Shown here: in pieces, positions 23,566-32,500 of the stretch | How the letters are laid out: every line of letters begins with the position of its first letter | Numbering within the stretch: position 1 is the stretch's first letter | From: Methanobacteriota archaeon | GTDB taxonomy: Archaea; Thermoplasmatota; Poseidoniia; Poseidoniales; Thalassarchaeaceae | NCBI GenBank assembly: GCA_002731195.1 | Contig: PCAI01000018.1 | Coordinates: forward strand, 1 to 32,646 | Direction: 5' to 3' | DNA length: 32,646 nt | Notes under the pieces: generated by a model | Database searches by the model: none | The model's input: the letters and a program-made list of their open reading frames with translations, nothing else | What the model was told of the DNA's origin: nothing | Translations under genes and position numbers: made by a program

Positions 23566-24792
23566 ATGATGAAGCACGTCCGGCCTCTAGCGTCCCTGCT
23601 TATATTGTTATTAATCGCTCCAATTTTCTCTGGTTGTACAGATTTCTTTGATGATAATGCACCTCCAACTGTAAATATGTCCATAGATCCCTCTGGAACA
23701 TTAAAAGCTGAACAATCTGTAACATTTAGTGCTGTAGGAACTTCTGACGTTGATGGAGATAGTCTTACTTTCAATTGGGAATTTGGCGATGGTAATACTG
23801 GCCAAGGACTAACTACTAGTCATACCTACAATGCCAAGGGAGAATATTTGGTTAAGTTACGAGTTTCTGATGGGACTCATGAAACCACAGTCACTAAGAC
23901 TGTTAGTGTAGTAAACTCTGATGCTAGAGAACCCAAAGCTGAGATATATCAAGAAAAACAGGAAGATTGTGAAGGCGAAGAACCTGCAAACTCTGTTAAA
24001 GGAATTTTATATTGGGTTTGTGAAGATGATAATGACATTGAAAATAGAGACATAGAGGTTTCTATTACTGTCACTTTAGATGGCTCCCCTTCATGGGCTG
24101 GATGCGATCCCGAGGATTCGAATTGTTACGCTGAAGAATACCTAGTTAGTTACAAATGGGACTTAGATTTACATTCAGATTCCGATGGAGATGGAGATAC
24201 TGAAAATGATGTTGATGCTACAGGTGAAATATATGAATGGAAAGATGTCGCTTCTGGTGCATATGAAGTCGGATTAACAGTTGAAGACAATAATGGATTT
24301 ATTTCTTCTGATGATTCGATGGTGTATGTTAACTATAGAGGGGTTTGGAATGATTTCGTACTAGGAAGAGTTGCCAATAATCCCCAAAGTGAAAATGCGG
24401 CATGCGTCGATGAAGACTATCCTTGTGAATTAACATGGTCTTTCCCATTAAACTATGAAGATCCTAAAGATAAGATAAGATATTATAGAGCAAAATTAAC
24501 TTACCCTCAGAAAGACGATGATCAGCCAATTGGGTCTATAGGAGACGATGATAATAAATTGGATATGTATTTGAAAAATGAAACAGATGAATCTGTAACA
24601 AACACAACTTCACTTGGGAATGAAAATAGAGATGCTGGAGATTGTAGCGGTGATGACTATTGTGTTTGGGTTCAAATAGGAGGTTCAACAGTCCGTTCAT
24701 TTGAACCAGGTACTTGGACAATCGATGTAAAAAACGAGAAAACACATAATACAGATGTTAAACATTTGGTTATTGAATTACAATATCGATAA
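23566..24792 (+). CDS. Lipoprotein with PKD domain
   Basis: From ATG 23566 (GGAG five to six bases upstream) the protein begins MMKHVRPLASLLILLLIAP and reaches a lipobox FSGC with C24, so it is a lipid-anchored surface protein. A PKD domain follows (~33-115) with the diagnostic NWEFGDGNTG...HTYNAKGEYLVKLRVSDG pattern split by a short loop. A second, looser beta domain (~120-260) carries an acidic DSDGDGDTENDVD loop that looks calcium-binding. The C-terminal ~140 residues are Asp/Glu-rich and include several Cys pairs. PKD domains usually mediate protein or polysaccharide contact; no enzyme domain is visible. Confidence 0.82.
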   Translation: MMKHVRPLASLLILLLIAPIFSGCTDFFDDNAPPTVNMSIDPSGTLKAEQSVTFSAVGTSDVDGDSLTFNWEFGDGNTGQGLTTSHTYNAKGEYLVKLRVSDGTHETTVTKTVSVVNSDAREPKAEIYQEKQEDCEGEEPANSVKGILYWVCEDDNDIENRDIEVSITVTLDGSPSWAGCDPEDSNCYAEEYLVSYKWDLDLHSDSDGDGDTENDVDATGEIYEWKDVASGAYEVGLTVEDNNGFISSDDSMVYVNYRGVWNDFVLGRVANNPQSENAACVDEDYPCELTWSFPLNYEDPKDKIRYYRAKLTYPQKDDDQPIGSIGDDDNKLDMYLKNETDESVTNTTSLGNENRDAGDCSGDDYCVWVQIGGSTVRSFEPGTWTIDVKNEKTHNTDVKHLVIELQYR

Positions 24793-24855
24793 TATGCTTC
24801 GAATGTAATTATGTTATACTGCTAAGATATCTTAAATTTTCATATTGGGGAACGA

Positions 24856-24897
24856 TTCATATACACCCCATTAGTCGGCGAGATTACATTAGAGGTG
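24856..24897 (+). promoter_or_regulatory. Promoter and ribosome-binding site of the aEF1A gene
   Basis: TTCATATACAC (24856-24866) is the TATA-like box, placing the transcript start near 24886. GAGGTG (24892-24897) lies six bases before ATG 24904 and decides that start over the upstream in-frame GTG. Confidence 0.55.
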
Positions 24898-24903
24898 TAT
24901 ATA

Positions 24904-26187
24904 ATGGGCTCACAATGGGAAGATAAGAAAAAAGATCACTTAAATATCGTGTTCGTAGGACACGTTGACCACGGAAAATCAACTACTGTAGGAAGATTAC
25001 TTCTTGACAGCGGGCATATCGAACAACACGTAATCGATAAGAATGAAAAACTTGCATCAGAGCAAGGTAAGGCCGGATTCGGACTAGCCTATGTTATGGA
25101 TGGACTGAAGGAAGAACGTGAGCGTGGGATTACTATTGATGTTGCGCACAAAGAATTCTTTACTCCTAATTATTACTTCACAGTTATTGATGCTCCTGGC
25201 CACCGTGATTTCGTAAAAAATATGATTACTGGTACAAGCCAAGCTGACGCTGCTGTATTATGTGTCGCAGCTAACGATGGAGTAAATGCACAAACTAAAG
25301 AACATGCTTTCTTAGCTAGAGTTCTTGGTGTGAAGCAACTCATTGTTAATATAAACAAAATGGACATTAGCGGTGTTGATTACTCTGAAGATAAATATAA
25401 TTCTGTAGTTACTGAAGTAACTAATCTTCTAAAAACTGCAGGTTTCAACACTGATGATGTACCAATGATTGCAGGTTCATCATTCCTTGGTGAGAATATA
25501 TTCAATAAGAGTTCAAATATGCCTTGGTACAAAGGACCAACACTTTTTGAAGCAATTGATGCAATTAAAATGCCTCCAAAACCAACTGATAGGCCGCTAA
25601 GATTACCAATACAAGATGTTTACAAAATAAGTGGAATTGGTACAGTTCCAGTAGGAAAAGTAGAAACTGGAGTCCTTAACTCTGGTAAAACAGTGGTTTT
25701 CAATCCAAGTCAAAAATCTGCTGAAGTTAAGAGTATCGAGATGCACCACACAATTCACGAAAAAGCTGAGCCAGGTGACAATGTTGGTTTCAACGTTAGA
25801 GGACTAGCAGCTACTGATATTCGCCGTGGAGATGTTGCAGGATATGCAGACAGTGCTCCTGTTTTTGTTCGCCACGATGAAACATTCGTAGGGCAAATAC
25901 AGATCATGGATATCCCTAAGGCAATTGGCGCAGGATATACTCCAGTTTTCCATGCACACACCTCTCAAGTTGCAGTTCGTTTCGTAGAACTTTTAGAGAA
26001 TGCTAAGACTAAAGAAAAAAATCCTGCTTTCTTGAAGTCCGGAGATGCTGCGTTAATCCGTTTTATGCCTACTAAACCAATGGCAATAGAGGAAATGGCT
26101 AACTTCCCTGAATTAGCACGTTTCGCTATTAGAGATATGGGTAAGACAGTTGCTGCTGGCGTTTGTATGAAGATTGAGAAGAAGTAA
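24904..26187 (+). CDS. tef1A: Translation elongation factor 1-alpha (aEF1A)
   Basis: The 427-residue protein has every GTPase motif: G1 GHVDHGKST, the switch region [16 protein letters not shown]3 [16 protein letters not shown]4 NKMD and a G5-like AGSSFLGEN. Domains 2 and 3 follow, ending [20 protein letters not shown]. It delivers aminoacyl-tRNA to the ribosome. The start is ATG 24904, chosen because of the GAGGTG site. The S10 gene follows after 22 bases, the usual archaeal pairing, so the two are probably co-transcribed. Codon use appears more selective than its neighbours, as expected for a highly expressed gene. Confidence 0.97.
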   Translation: MGSQWEDKKKDHLNIVFVGHVDHGKSTTVGRLLLDSGHIEQHVIDKNEKLASEQGKAGFGLAYVMDGLKEERERGITIDVAHKEFFTPNYYFTVIDAPGHRDFVKNMITGTSQADAAVLCVAANDGVNAQTKEHAFLARVLGVKQLIVNINKMDISGVDYSEDKYNSVVTEVTNLLKTAGFNTDDVPMIAGSSFLGENIFNKSSNMPWYKGPTLFEAIDAIKMPPKPTDRPLRLPIQDVYKISGIGTVPVGKVETGVLNSGKTVVFNPSQKSAEVKSIEMHHTIHEKAEPGDNVGFNVRGLAATDIRRGDVAGYADSAPVFVRHDETFVGQIQIMDIPKAIGAGYTPVFHAHTSQVAVRFVELLENAKTKEKNPAFLKSGDAALIRFMPTKPMAIEEMANFPELARFAIRDMGKTVAAGVCMKIEKK

Positions 26188-26209
26188 TTCTTAACACGGA
26201 GTGAACAGC

Positions 26210-26539
26210 ATGCCAGTTGTAACTACTATCAAACTAACTGGCGATAATCATACCGATGTAGATATTGTTTGTCAGCAAATTAAGCATATATCTGATGAAA
26301 CTGGTGTAAAATTAAGAGGGCCAATACCTCTACCTACAAAGAAACTTCTAGTTCCTTGCCGTAAGAGCCCAGATGGCGAAGGGGCAGAAACTTGGGATCA
26401 TTGGGAAATGAGAGTACATAAGAGACTTTTAGAATTAGTTACAAACTCTTCAAAAGATGAAAAATCCCTTAGGAAAGTATTGAGGATACCTATACCAGAT
26501 AGCGTAACAATCGAACTTTCTCTTCGTAATCTAGGTTAG
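26210..26539 (+). CDS. rpsJ: 30S ribosomal protein S10
   Basis: About 109 residues, with the S10 pattern KLRGPIPLPTKKLLVPCRKS (loop contacting 16S rRNA) and the later EMRVHKRLLELV. The C-terminus VTIELSLRNL is typical. It follows aEF1A as in most archaea. GGAGTGA eight bases before ATG 26210 sets the start; the in-frame GTG at 26201 is part of that site. The last nine bases overlap the end of the convergent peptidase gene. Confidence 0.96.
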   Translation: MPVVTTIKLTGDNHTDVDIVCQQIKHISDETGVKLRGPIPLPTKKLLVPCRKSPDGEGAETWDHWEMRVHKRLLELVTNSSKDEKSLRKVLRIPIPDSVTIELSLRNLG

Positions 26540-27871
26540 ACTTTCTCTTGCTAGACTTCCCATAGGATCCCATGCCGGCAATATTACAGGTTTAGTTTCT
26601 AAAGCTTTTAACATGTCTTTTGTTAAGTATGATTTTGGTGAAGCTATCTCAAACATATGTTCATCAAACCAATTATCATTCATAGTGTAAAATCCTTTTT
26701 TACCACTTTCCTCTGCTCCCCATGAATTCTCAACTCTCCATCTTCTTGGTTTGCCATCAATTAAATCTACACCAGTAAAAAGCATTGCATGAGTCATCAT
26801 AGTTTGGCTATGGCGTAACCTATCTGCCTTATCCATACCAAATTCAACACCATACAAATTCTCATATTCAAATAGATTTGCATCCCACAAACCTCTTTTC
26901 CTTTCCATTTGCTTACCAACATCACACCCCATCCATACTGGAATACCATCATTTAATATGTTCTTAGTGATATCTTTCATAGATTCGATATCAATATTAA
27001 GATATATTACAGGCGGCCCTCCTGCAACATTTTGTAGAAAATCTACAGTATAGGTTTGCATTGTTTTATTTCTAGGGTCATGAACAAGACATACATAATC
27101 TTCCCAGTCAATATCTACATATTCTTTTACAAATTCTTGAGGCGTAATATTACCTTTACTGTGGAAATTATTATCTTTATCTCGCCATTGCCAATCAAAA
27201 CTTTCAGGAGGTGTACCTAAATGAATACATAATATTTTCCAAATATCACTTATTCTTTTTTCTTTATGAATACGAGCTTCTTCAAAACTACCTCCACCAT
27301 CAATAATTTTCCTAATCTCACATGCTGAACTTCTCAAAATATCTTTCAACATTACATTCATCCATCTTGTAGAACTACTACTATCTGATTCTGGATATGC
27401 GGATTTAGGAACCAATCCATGCTTTCGAATTAAATTCATTGCCATATTCCATTGACCTCCATCTCCTATTGGATCTCCAAGTAAAAAATCAATCGTACGA
27501 TCATTTATTTCACGATCTGAAGTAGTTATTATTGATTCTAATAAGTGATTTGATCTTTCAAATTTATCCCAAAAGTGAATATGTGACTGACTAAATTCAA
27601 AATCTTTTAAATTCATTTTTTTCATAGCACCCACTCTGAATAGATTTAACGCTGCAAAAAGCCAACATCGACCACTTCTTTTTTGATTTGTAACTGACCA
27701 ATCGTCTAATTTTACACTGAATGTAGGAGTTATCTCATTCACTAATTCTCTATTCAAGGTTAGATTTGGGAGAGAAACATTTGTTACAGCATTTTGTGCA
27801 ATTTTTGCTAACTTATCTTCTTCAAATTTTTTCCTATACTTTTTTATTTGTACTTCAGTTATCTCACTCAT
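26531..27871 (-). CDS. pepC: C1B cysteine aminopeptidase (bleomycin hydrolase/PepC family)
   Basis: The catalytic triad of the family is visible from ATG 27871 (446 residues): C69 in NQKRSGRCWLFAALN, H361 in THAMLFTGVD and N382 in RWRVENSWG. Length matches bleomycin hydrolase/PepC, which form hexameric barrels and trim peptides from the N-terminus in the cytoplasm. No signal peptide is present. GGTGATTG ahead of ATG 27871 supports that start rather than the in-frame TTG 27877. The family is common in eukaryotes and some bacteria and uncommon in archaea, so horizontal origin is plausible. It is adjacent to the GINS gene (33 bp) on the same strand. Confidence 0.93.
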   Translation of the reverse strand: MSEITEVQIKKYRKKFEEDKLAKIAQNAVTNVSLPNLTLNRELVNEITPTFSVKLDDWSVTNQKRSGRCWLFAALNLFRVGAMKKMNLKDFEFSQSHIHFWDKFERSNHLLESIITTSDREINDRTIDFLLGDPIGDGGQWNMAMNLIRKHGLVPKSAYPESDSSSSTRWMNVMLKDILRSSACEIRKIIDGGGSFEEARIHKEKRISDIWKILCIHLGTPPESFDWQWRDKDNNFHSKGNITPQEFVKEYVDIDWEDYVCLVHDPRNKTMQTYTVDFLQNVAGGPPVIYLNIDIESMKDITKNILNDGIPVWMGCDVGKQMERKRGLWDANLFEYENLYGVEFGMDKADRLRHSQTMMTHAMLFTGVDLIDGKPRRWRVENSWGAEESGKKGFYTMNDNWFDEHMFEIASPKSYLTKDMLKALETKPVILPAWDPMGSLARESLT

Positions 27872-27904
27872 AATCAATCACCATTTCTCTTTAAACTCCA
27901 ATTT

Positions 27905-28840
27905 TTATACAGGGGCTGGCTCTGCTAATCCAGCTGCTATTAGTGTGTCTGCAATCAATGCTGAACAGGACTCAATATCTCCTGCATTAAGTAATAATTC
28001 AGTCCCATCTTCAGCAATTATGGGATCATTCAAATCTTTAATTATTTTTATTCTTCTCAAATCAGACATACTTGAATTTTTTATTTCTAATATTTCGTCT
28101 TTAGGAGGCATATGACTAATTTGATAGGGAAACTTTTCTATCTCTCTAATCCTATCCTCATCATCATATTCAGGTTCTTCCCATTCTTTATTTACTTCTA
28201 CGTCCTTGATTGGAATTAATTCCTCATTGTCAATTACTTCCTGATCCTCATTAAATTCTTTTAGATTAATATGACTTGTCGATACTTGTATTTCTTCGAT
28301 GATATTATCTGGACCGTTTAGTAAACCTTCCCACTGTACATCCATCTTGTATTTTTCAGTAAAATTAATCATTCCATTATAGAATTTCCGTTCTGCAGGA
28401 TCATGTCTTCGCCAATCTATTTTATGTAAAGAACCCGATACTCCAAGAGTAATTGTTTGAGCTTTGATCAAATTAGATAATATAGCGTGTTGGGCAAAGG
28501 CATTCAATCTTAATCTAGTTGTATCATTAATACACGTTCGTAATGTATTTAACCTTCTAGATTGTAATTGTGATTTAGTAGTCTGACCCCCTTCTTTTCG
28601 AATTGTTTCCGAACATTCTGTATCCAAATGATACAATAATTGTCTAACTGCTGACCAAAAATTTTCTCTCGGTAAATCCACCGGTATCGTTTGTGTTTTT
28701 TGTTTTCTAGAGACTTCAAAGATAGCCTTTTCAACTTCCATAAGTTCATAATTACTCAATCTTGGAATGTCTTCGTTGCCTAGCACGTGAGTAACCTGTA
28801 ACAGGTGGGCCACAGGCGATAAATGAACAATCCCCTTCAT
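27905..28840 (-). CDS. GINS complex subunit, probably Gins51 (Gins15) type
   Basis: Two separated blocks resemble GINS. An N-terminal helical A-domain (~30-140) has NYELMEVEKAIFE, LPRENFWSAVRQLL and a long helix ending RLRLNAFAQHAILSN. A small C-terminal B-domain (~257-305) reads RIKIIKDLNDPII, DGTELLLNAGDIES and ADTLIAAGLAEPA. A-then-B order is that of Gins51, which joins MCM and the Cas-family protein GAN/Cdc45 in the replicative helicase. A long acidic linker (~185-250) joins them. Similarity is weak by eye, so the call is moderate. ATG 28840 is the first start. The gene is divergent from tRNA-Leu. Confidence 0.65.
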   Translation of the reverse strand: MKGIVHLSPVAHLLQVTHVLGNEDIPRLSNYELMEVEKAIFEVSRKQKTQTIPVDLPRENFWSAVRQLLYHLDTECSETIRKEGGQTTKSQLQSRRLNTLRTCINDTTRLRLNAFAQHAILSNLIKAQTITLGVSGSLHKIDWRRHDPAERKFYNGMINFTEKYKMDVQWEGLLNGPDNIIEEIQVSTSHINLKEFNEDQEVIDNEELIPIKDVEVNKEWEEPEYDDEDRIREIEKFPYQISHMPPKDEILEIKNSSMSDLRRIKIIKDLNDPIIAEDGTELLLNAGDIESCSALIADTLIAAGLAEPAPV

Positions 28841-28865
28841 ACATCTATTTCTATGCTTTATGCGT

Positions 28866-28874
28866 GAATATCAA
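28866..28874 (+). promoter_or_regulatory. Likely TATA box of tRNA-Leu
   Basis: GAATATCAA is centred about 30 bp before the tRNA 5' end at 28900. The neighbouring CTTTATGCG (28856-28864) may serve the divergent GINS gene. Confidence 0.35.
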
Positions 28875-28899
28875 GAAGTAGTATTGCTCCCCACAATGT

Positions 28900-28984
28900 G
28901 CAGATGTACCCGAGTGGTCAAAGGGGACGGGCTCAAGATCCGTTGCGTAGTGCTTCGCAGGTTCAAATCCTGCCATCTGCACCA
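28900..28984 (+). tRNA. tRNA-Leu (anticodon CAA)
   Basis: The acceptor GCAGATG/CATCTGC pairs perfectly. The D arm is CCC...GGG with GTGGTC in the loop. The anticodon arm ACGGG-CTCAAGA-TCCGT presents CAA, a long variable region marks a type II tRNA, and the T arm is GCAGG-TTCAAAT-CCTGC. Discriminator A and an encoded CCA end at 28984. It reads UUG. Confidence 0.95.
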
Positions 28985-28986
28985 AA

Positions 28987-29709
28987 TTAATCTAATACTT
29001 GAATTAATTTTTCTATAAATTCTATTGTGCCTTTTTTACCATTCTCATTTGTATTATAATCTGCAGCGTCAACAACTTCCTGGAACCTATTATCAATTGC
29101 AACTGACCAACCCACAGTATCAAACATTGGTATATCGTTAGGCCCGTCACCACATGCAATTACGTTTAATGGGTCTATTCCTCGTTGTTTAAATGCCAAT
29201 TTCAACCCAACAGACTTATCAATTGATGAGGATATTATATGAATAGCAAAACCAGTCTTTACTACTAATAAATCAGACCATTCACTCTCAATCAATAATT
29301 CACACATTTTTTCATAGTTTTCATGAGGTCCAAGACACCATTCAGTCTCTCTCCAACGATTGGACTCTATCCCTTTTTCATCAAATCCTTCAATTTTAGT
29401 GGCAAGCCATTTTGCTGCTTCTCTAGATCTAGAACCATCTGCTAAAACTTTAATTTCATGCCCCTCTACACTGTCCCATACTATTCCACCATTCTCAGCC
29501 ACAATGAACCCAGATAAAGCTAAAGACTGCATTATTGGAGTAATATTGGGAAGAGTTCTACCTGATGCCAAGGAAACTAATATTCCCAACTCTTCTAATC
29601 TACGAATTAAAGGAATCATTTTGGGGTCAAAACCCTCAAAATCCATTAGTGTCCCATCTATATCAAAAACTACCATTTCCCACTTTCTATCTCGGGGGAA
29701 CTCTTTCAT
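28987..29709 (-). CDS. HAD-superfamily phosphatase, phosphoglycolate phosphatase-like
   Basis: The 240-residue protein has the HAD motifs: I DIDGTLMDF, II SLASGRT, III K185-like segment DKSVGLKLAF, and IV GDGPNDIPMF. The Cof/type IIB cap lies between motifs II and III. Size and layout match the archaeal phosphoglycolate phosphatase group (TA0175-like), which clears 2-phosphoglycolate, though sugar-phosphate or mannosyl-3-phosphoglycerate phosphatases look similar and cannot be excluded. GGAG just before ATG 29709 supports the start. It converges with tRNA-Leu, with two bases between them. Confidence 0.82.
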   Translation of the reverse strand: MKEFPRDRKWEMVVFDIDGTLMDFEGFDPKMIPLIRRLEELGILVSLASGRTLPNITPIMQSLALSGFIVAENGGIVWDSVEGHEIKVLADGSRSREAAKWLATKIEGFDEKGIESNRWRETEWCLGPHENYEKMCELLIESEWSDLLVVKTGFAIHIISSSIDKSVGLKLAFKQRGIDPLNVIACGDGPNDIPMFDTVGWSVAIDNRFQEVVDAADYNTNENGKKGTIEFIEKLIQVLD

Positions 29710-29791
29710 AACTCTCCGAGAACATAACCTATCAAGATACCACCGCTAAAAATCTTCTATTCATCACCTTCAAACATACCATCCTTTTCCC

Positions 29792-32500
29792 ATGACTATG
29801 GGGGAGGAAGGCGAGGATTTTTTAATCCTAGAAGACGATGAATTTCAATCTTCAGAATCAGCAGATTCTCCAAATAAACCAATATTTAATATTAAAAATG
29901 ATATTGTAAATCAATTCTCTAAGATAAAAAAAATTACACATTCAAATAAAGAAAAGATTTCTAATCCTGTGGATTTAGATGATTCTTCATTATTGGCATT
30001 AGATGGTGTTTACAATTTTGACTGGAATATACGTGGGATGGATTGTCCAGATTGTGCCATGAAAGCATCCAAAGCCATTCGAAGATTGTCTGGTATCGAA
30101 GATTGTAATGTTTCAGCAACTGAAGGACGAGTAAACATATCTCTTGATGTTGCTAGAGGTACAACATCTAAGATAGCCTCTCTTCTTGATAAATTAGGAC
30201 ACTCTGCAGATGTTGATTGGTTTTCTGTATCTGGCCAAAATATTTCAGATATAGAATATAGAACAGGATTAAGTAGAAATAAATTAATTTCTTATATCTC
30301 TAATATAATTGGCATATTGTCAGTTAGAGTCAAATCTGAAAGATTAGAATTACAACTCTTAGAAACGTCTGATACAAAAATTATCTCAAATAGGAAGAAG
30401 AAATTAGGTATTTTATTCGGTAAAAATTATTTCTTAATTAAGAATAATAATTCTTACTTAGATAAAGAACACCTTCAATTAGTTGGTGCAGTTCTAACAA
30501 TCCCATTTCTTCTACTAATTGTATTATTGAATCAAATACCTGCAGTACCAGATTTAATTATCTTTGCAATCTCGCTTATTGGAATTTCTCTCTCATCTTA
30601 TTATATGTTTCAAGAAGCAATTGTAAGTATACAAAACAGAATTCTGGGTTTTCAGGTATTAACATCATTGGCTGTAATTGGTGCATTTCTATTAGGAGAA
30701 TATCCCGAGGCCCTTATGGTTTCTGGATTGGTAGGACTATCGGCCCATCTTGAGAATAGGGCTTTAATTAGGGCTAGAGAGGCAATGCAGGGTGGTTTTG
30801 ATAGAATACCAAAGTATGCTAGAATTAATACAAATACTCCACAATCACAATCCAAAATGACGAATGTTTCAAAAAATATTTTATTATCTGTGAACCAAGA
30901 TCATGGCGATGGTTTAATGCCTATTGAAGCAGTAAATATTGGAGACAACATAGAAATTAGATCTGGTGAAATAATACCCATTGATGGAATAATTATAGAA
31001 GGAAATGGAGAAATCGACAAAGCCCCTCTTACAGGAGAACCAATGCCTGTAACTGTCAAAAAAGGTGACTTTGTTGAGGCTGGCTTAGTCTTAAAACGTG
31101 GACCTATCCTTGTTAAATGTCAATCTGTAGGAAATGAAACTAGACTTTCAGGATTAATGGAACTAGTCAGAAAGTATCGAGATATGCCTACTAAAAGACA
31201 TACAGTAATTGAAAAATTTACTTCTATATGGGTTCCTTTTGTTCTAATAGTTGCTCCTATCATAGGAGTTATCACTGGTAATTTATTCAATACTTTGATA
31301 TTATGGGTTGTTTCTTGCCCCTGCTCATTATTACTTGCATCGCCAGTTCCACATGCAACAGCACTTTCTGTAGCATCTAAATCAGGATTAGTTGCTAGAG
31401 GGGGCGATGTATTGGAAATTGCCGCTGAAATAGATCTAGCACTGTTCGACAAAACAGGAACACTTACTACAGGAAAGTCTACTTTGAAAGAGATATACAC
31501 AATTAGAAGTTTTAATGATGATGAGGCAATAAGTTTAGCATCAGGATTAGAAAATAAATCTAATCATCCATATGCCATTAGTATTCTAAAGGAACTTAAA
31601 GACAGAAATTTAAATTCTTCAAAAGTCTCAGAAATAAAGGACGGTATAGCAGGAATAACAGGACAAAGTAATTCCAAATCAGTGATAATAGGCAGATTAG
31701 ATTGGCTAGTAGATTTTGGTATTGAGATACCTAAATCAATCCAAAATACAGTTGAAAAGATGAGAGAGAAGGGATATGGAATAAGCATTTTAGCCGTAGA
31801 AAAAAAAGCAGTTGCAGTTTTCTCCTTTTCTCATGATCAAGCAAGAGAAGGAGTTGAAGAACTAATCAAAGATTTACAAGACAGAGATATCAAGATAGAA
31901 ATTTTAAGTGGAGATGAACAAAAAAGTGTAGAATCTTTTGCAAAAAAATTAGGATTAAATCCAGATATATGCAGAGGAGGAATAGATCCTGAAGGAAAAG
32001 CAACTTTGGTTTCAGAGAAAGTTCGTAGAAATAATACATTAATGGCTGGTGATGGATTCAATGATGCAGGTGCATTAGCCGTAGCAAATTTAGGAATTGC
32101 CATAGGAAGTGGTGAACAGGTAAATTTAGATGCGGCAGATATTCTTATTCCTGGAAAAAACCCCCACTCAATAATTAAATTAATTGATTTAGCAAAAAGA
32201 ACTAAAAATATAGTTTTACTAAATATTACAATTTCTGTTTTGATAACAGCAATTTTGGTTTCGACAGTTCTATTAGGTTATCAAATCAATTTAGCTGCAG
32301 GGATAGCTCTGCATGAAGCAAGTGTATTTTTAATAATTTTAAATGGAATGTTGGTTTCAGGAAATGATATTTCGAGATTTTCAACTTTAATTTCTTTATT
32401 CAAAGATTTGAGAAATGATATTCTTGAATCATTCACTGTTTTGTTTCAAAGTTTTTTTAGTGCACCCCCTTCTACCAGTAATCTAACCGAGGTCTCGTGA
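29792..32500 (+). CDS. P1B-type heavy-metal transporting ATPase
   Basis: After an acidic N-terminal stretch of ~75 residues comes an HMA metal-binding domain with GMDCPDCA (C85, C88), then a degenerate second HMA-like region (~145-215) lacking the CxxC. The membrane core contains CPC (near 509-511), the phosphorylation motif DKTGTLT (D near 553), SNHP (near 590) and GDGFNDAGAL (near 753). A final helix pair has HEASVFLIILNGM. The enzyme exports a soft metal ion. CPC fits Cu+/Ag+ or Zn2+/Cd2+; the SCPCS...SP context looks somewhat closer to the Zn/Cd branch, but I cannot settle the metal. The start at ATG 29792 or 29798 is uncertain. The stop overlaps the next ATG. Confidence 0.92.
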   Translation: MTMGEEGEDFLILEDDEFQSSESADSPNKPIFNIKNDIVNQFSKIKKITHSNKEKISNPVDLDDSSLLALDGVYNFDWNIRGMDCPDCAMKASKAIRRLSGIEDCNVSATEGRVNISLDVARGTTSKIASLLDKLGHSADVDWFSVSGQNISDIEYRTGLSRNKLISYISNIIGILSVRVKSERLELQLLETSDTKIISNRKKKLGILFGKNYFLIKNNNSYLDKEHLQLVGAVLTIPFLLLIVLLNQIPAVPDLIIFAISLIGISLSSYYMFQEAIVSIQNRILGFQVLTSLAVIGAFLLGEYPEALMVSGLVGLSAHLENRALIRAREAMQGGFDRIPKYARINTNTPQSQSKMTNVSKNILLSVNQDHGDGLMPIEAVNIGDNIEIRSGEIIPIDGIIIEGNGEIDKAPLTGEPMPVTVKKGDFVEAGLVLKRGPILVKCQSVGNETRLSGLMELVRKYRDMPTKRHTVIEKFTSIWVPFVLIVAPIIGVITGNLFNTLILWVVSCPCSLLLASPVPHATALSVASKSGLVARGGDVLEIAAEIDLALFDKTGTLTTGKSTLKEIYTIRSFNDDEAISLASGLENKSNHPYAISILKELKDRNLNSSKVSEIKDGIAGITGQSNSKSVIIGRLDWLVDFGIEIPKSIQNTVEKMREKGYGISILAVEKKAVAVFSFSHDQAREGVEELIKDLQDRDIKIEILSGDEQKSVESFAKKLGLNPDICRGGIDPEGKATLVSEKVRRNNTLMAGDGFNDAGALAVANLGIAIGSGEQVNLDAADILIPGKNPHSIIKLIDLAKRTKNIVLLNITISVLITAILVSTVLLGYQINLAAGIALHEASVFLIILNGMLVSGNDISRFSTLISLFKDLRNDILESFTVLFQSFFSAPPSTSNLTEVS

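Noticed and set aside
27905..28840. ScpA/kleisin identity for the gene at 27905-28840
   Set aside because: The acidic middle and helical N-terminus first suggested ScpA, but the C-terminal block RIKIIKDLNDPII...GDIES...LIAAGLAEP fits a GINS B-domain better, and no ScpB or SMC gene is adjacent.
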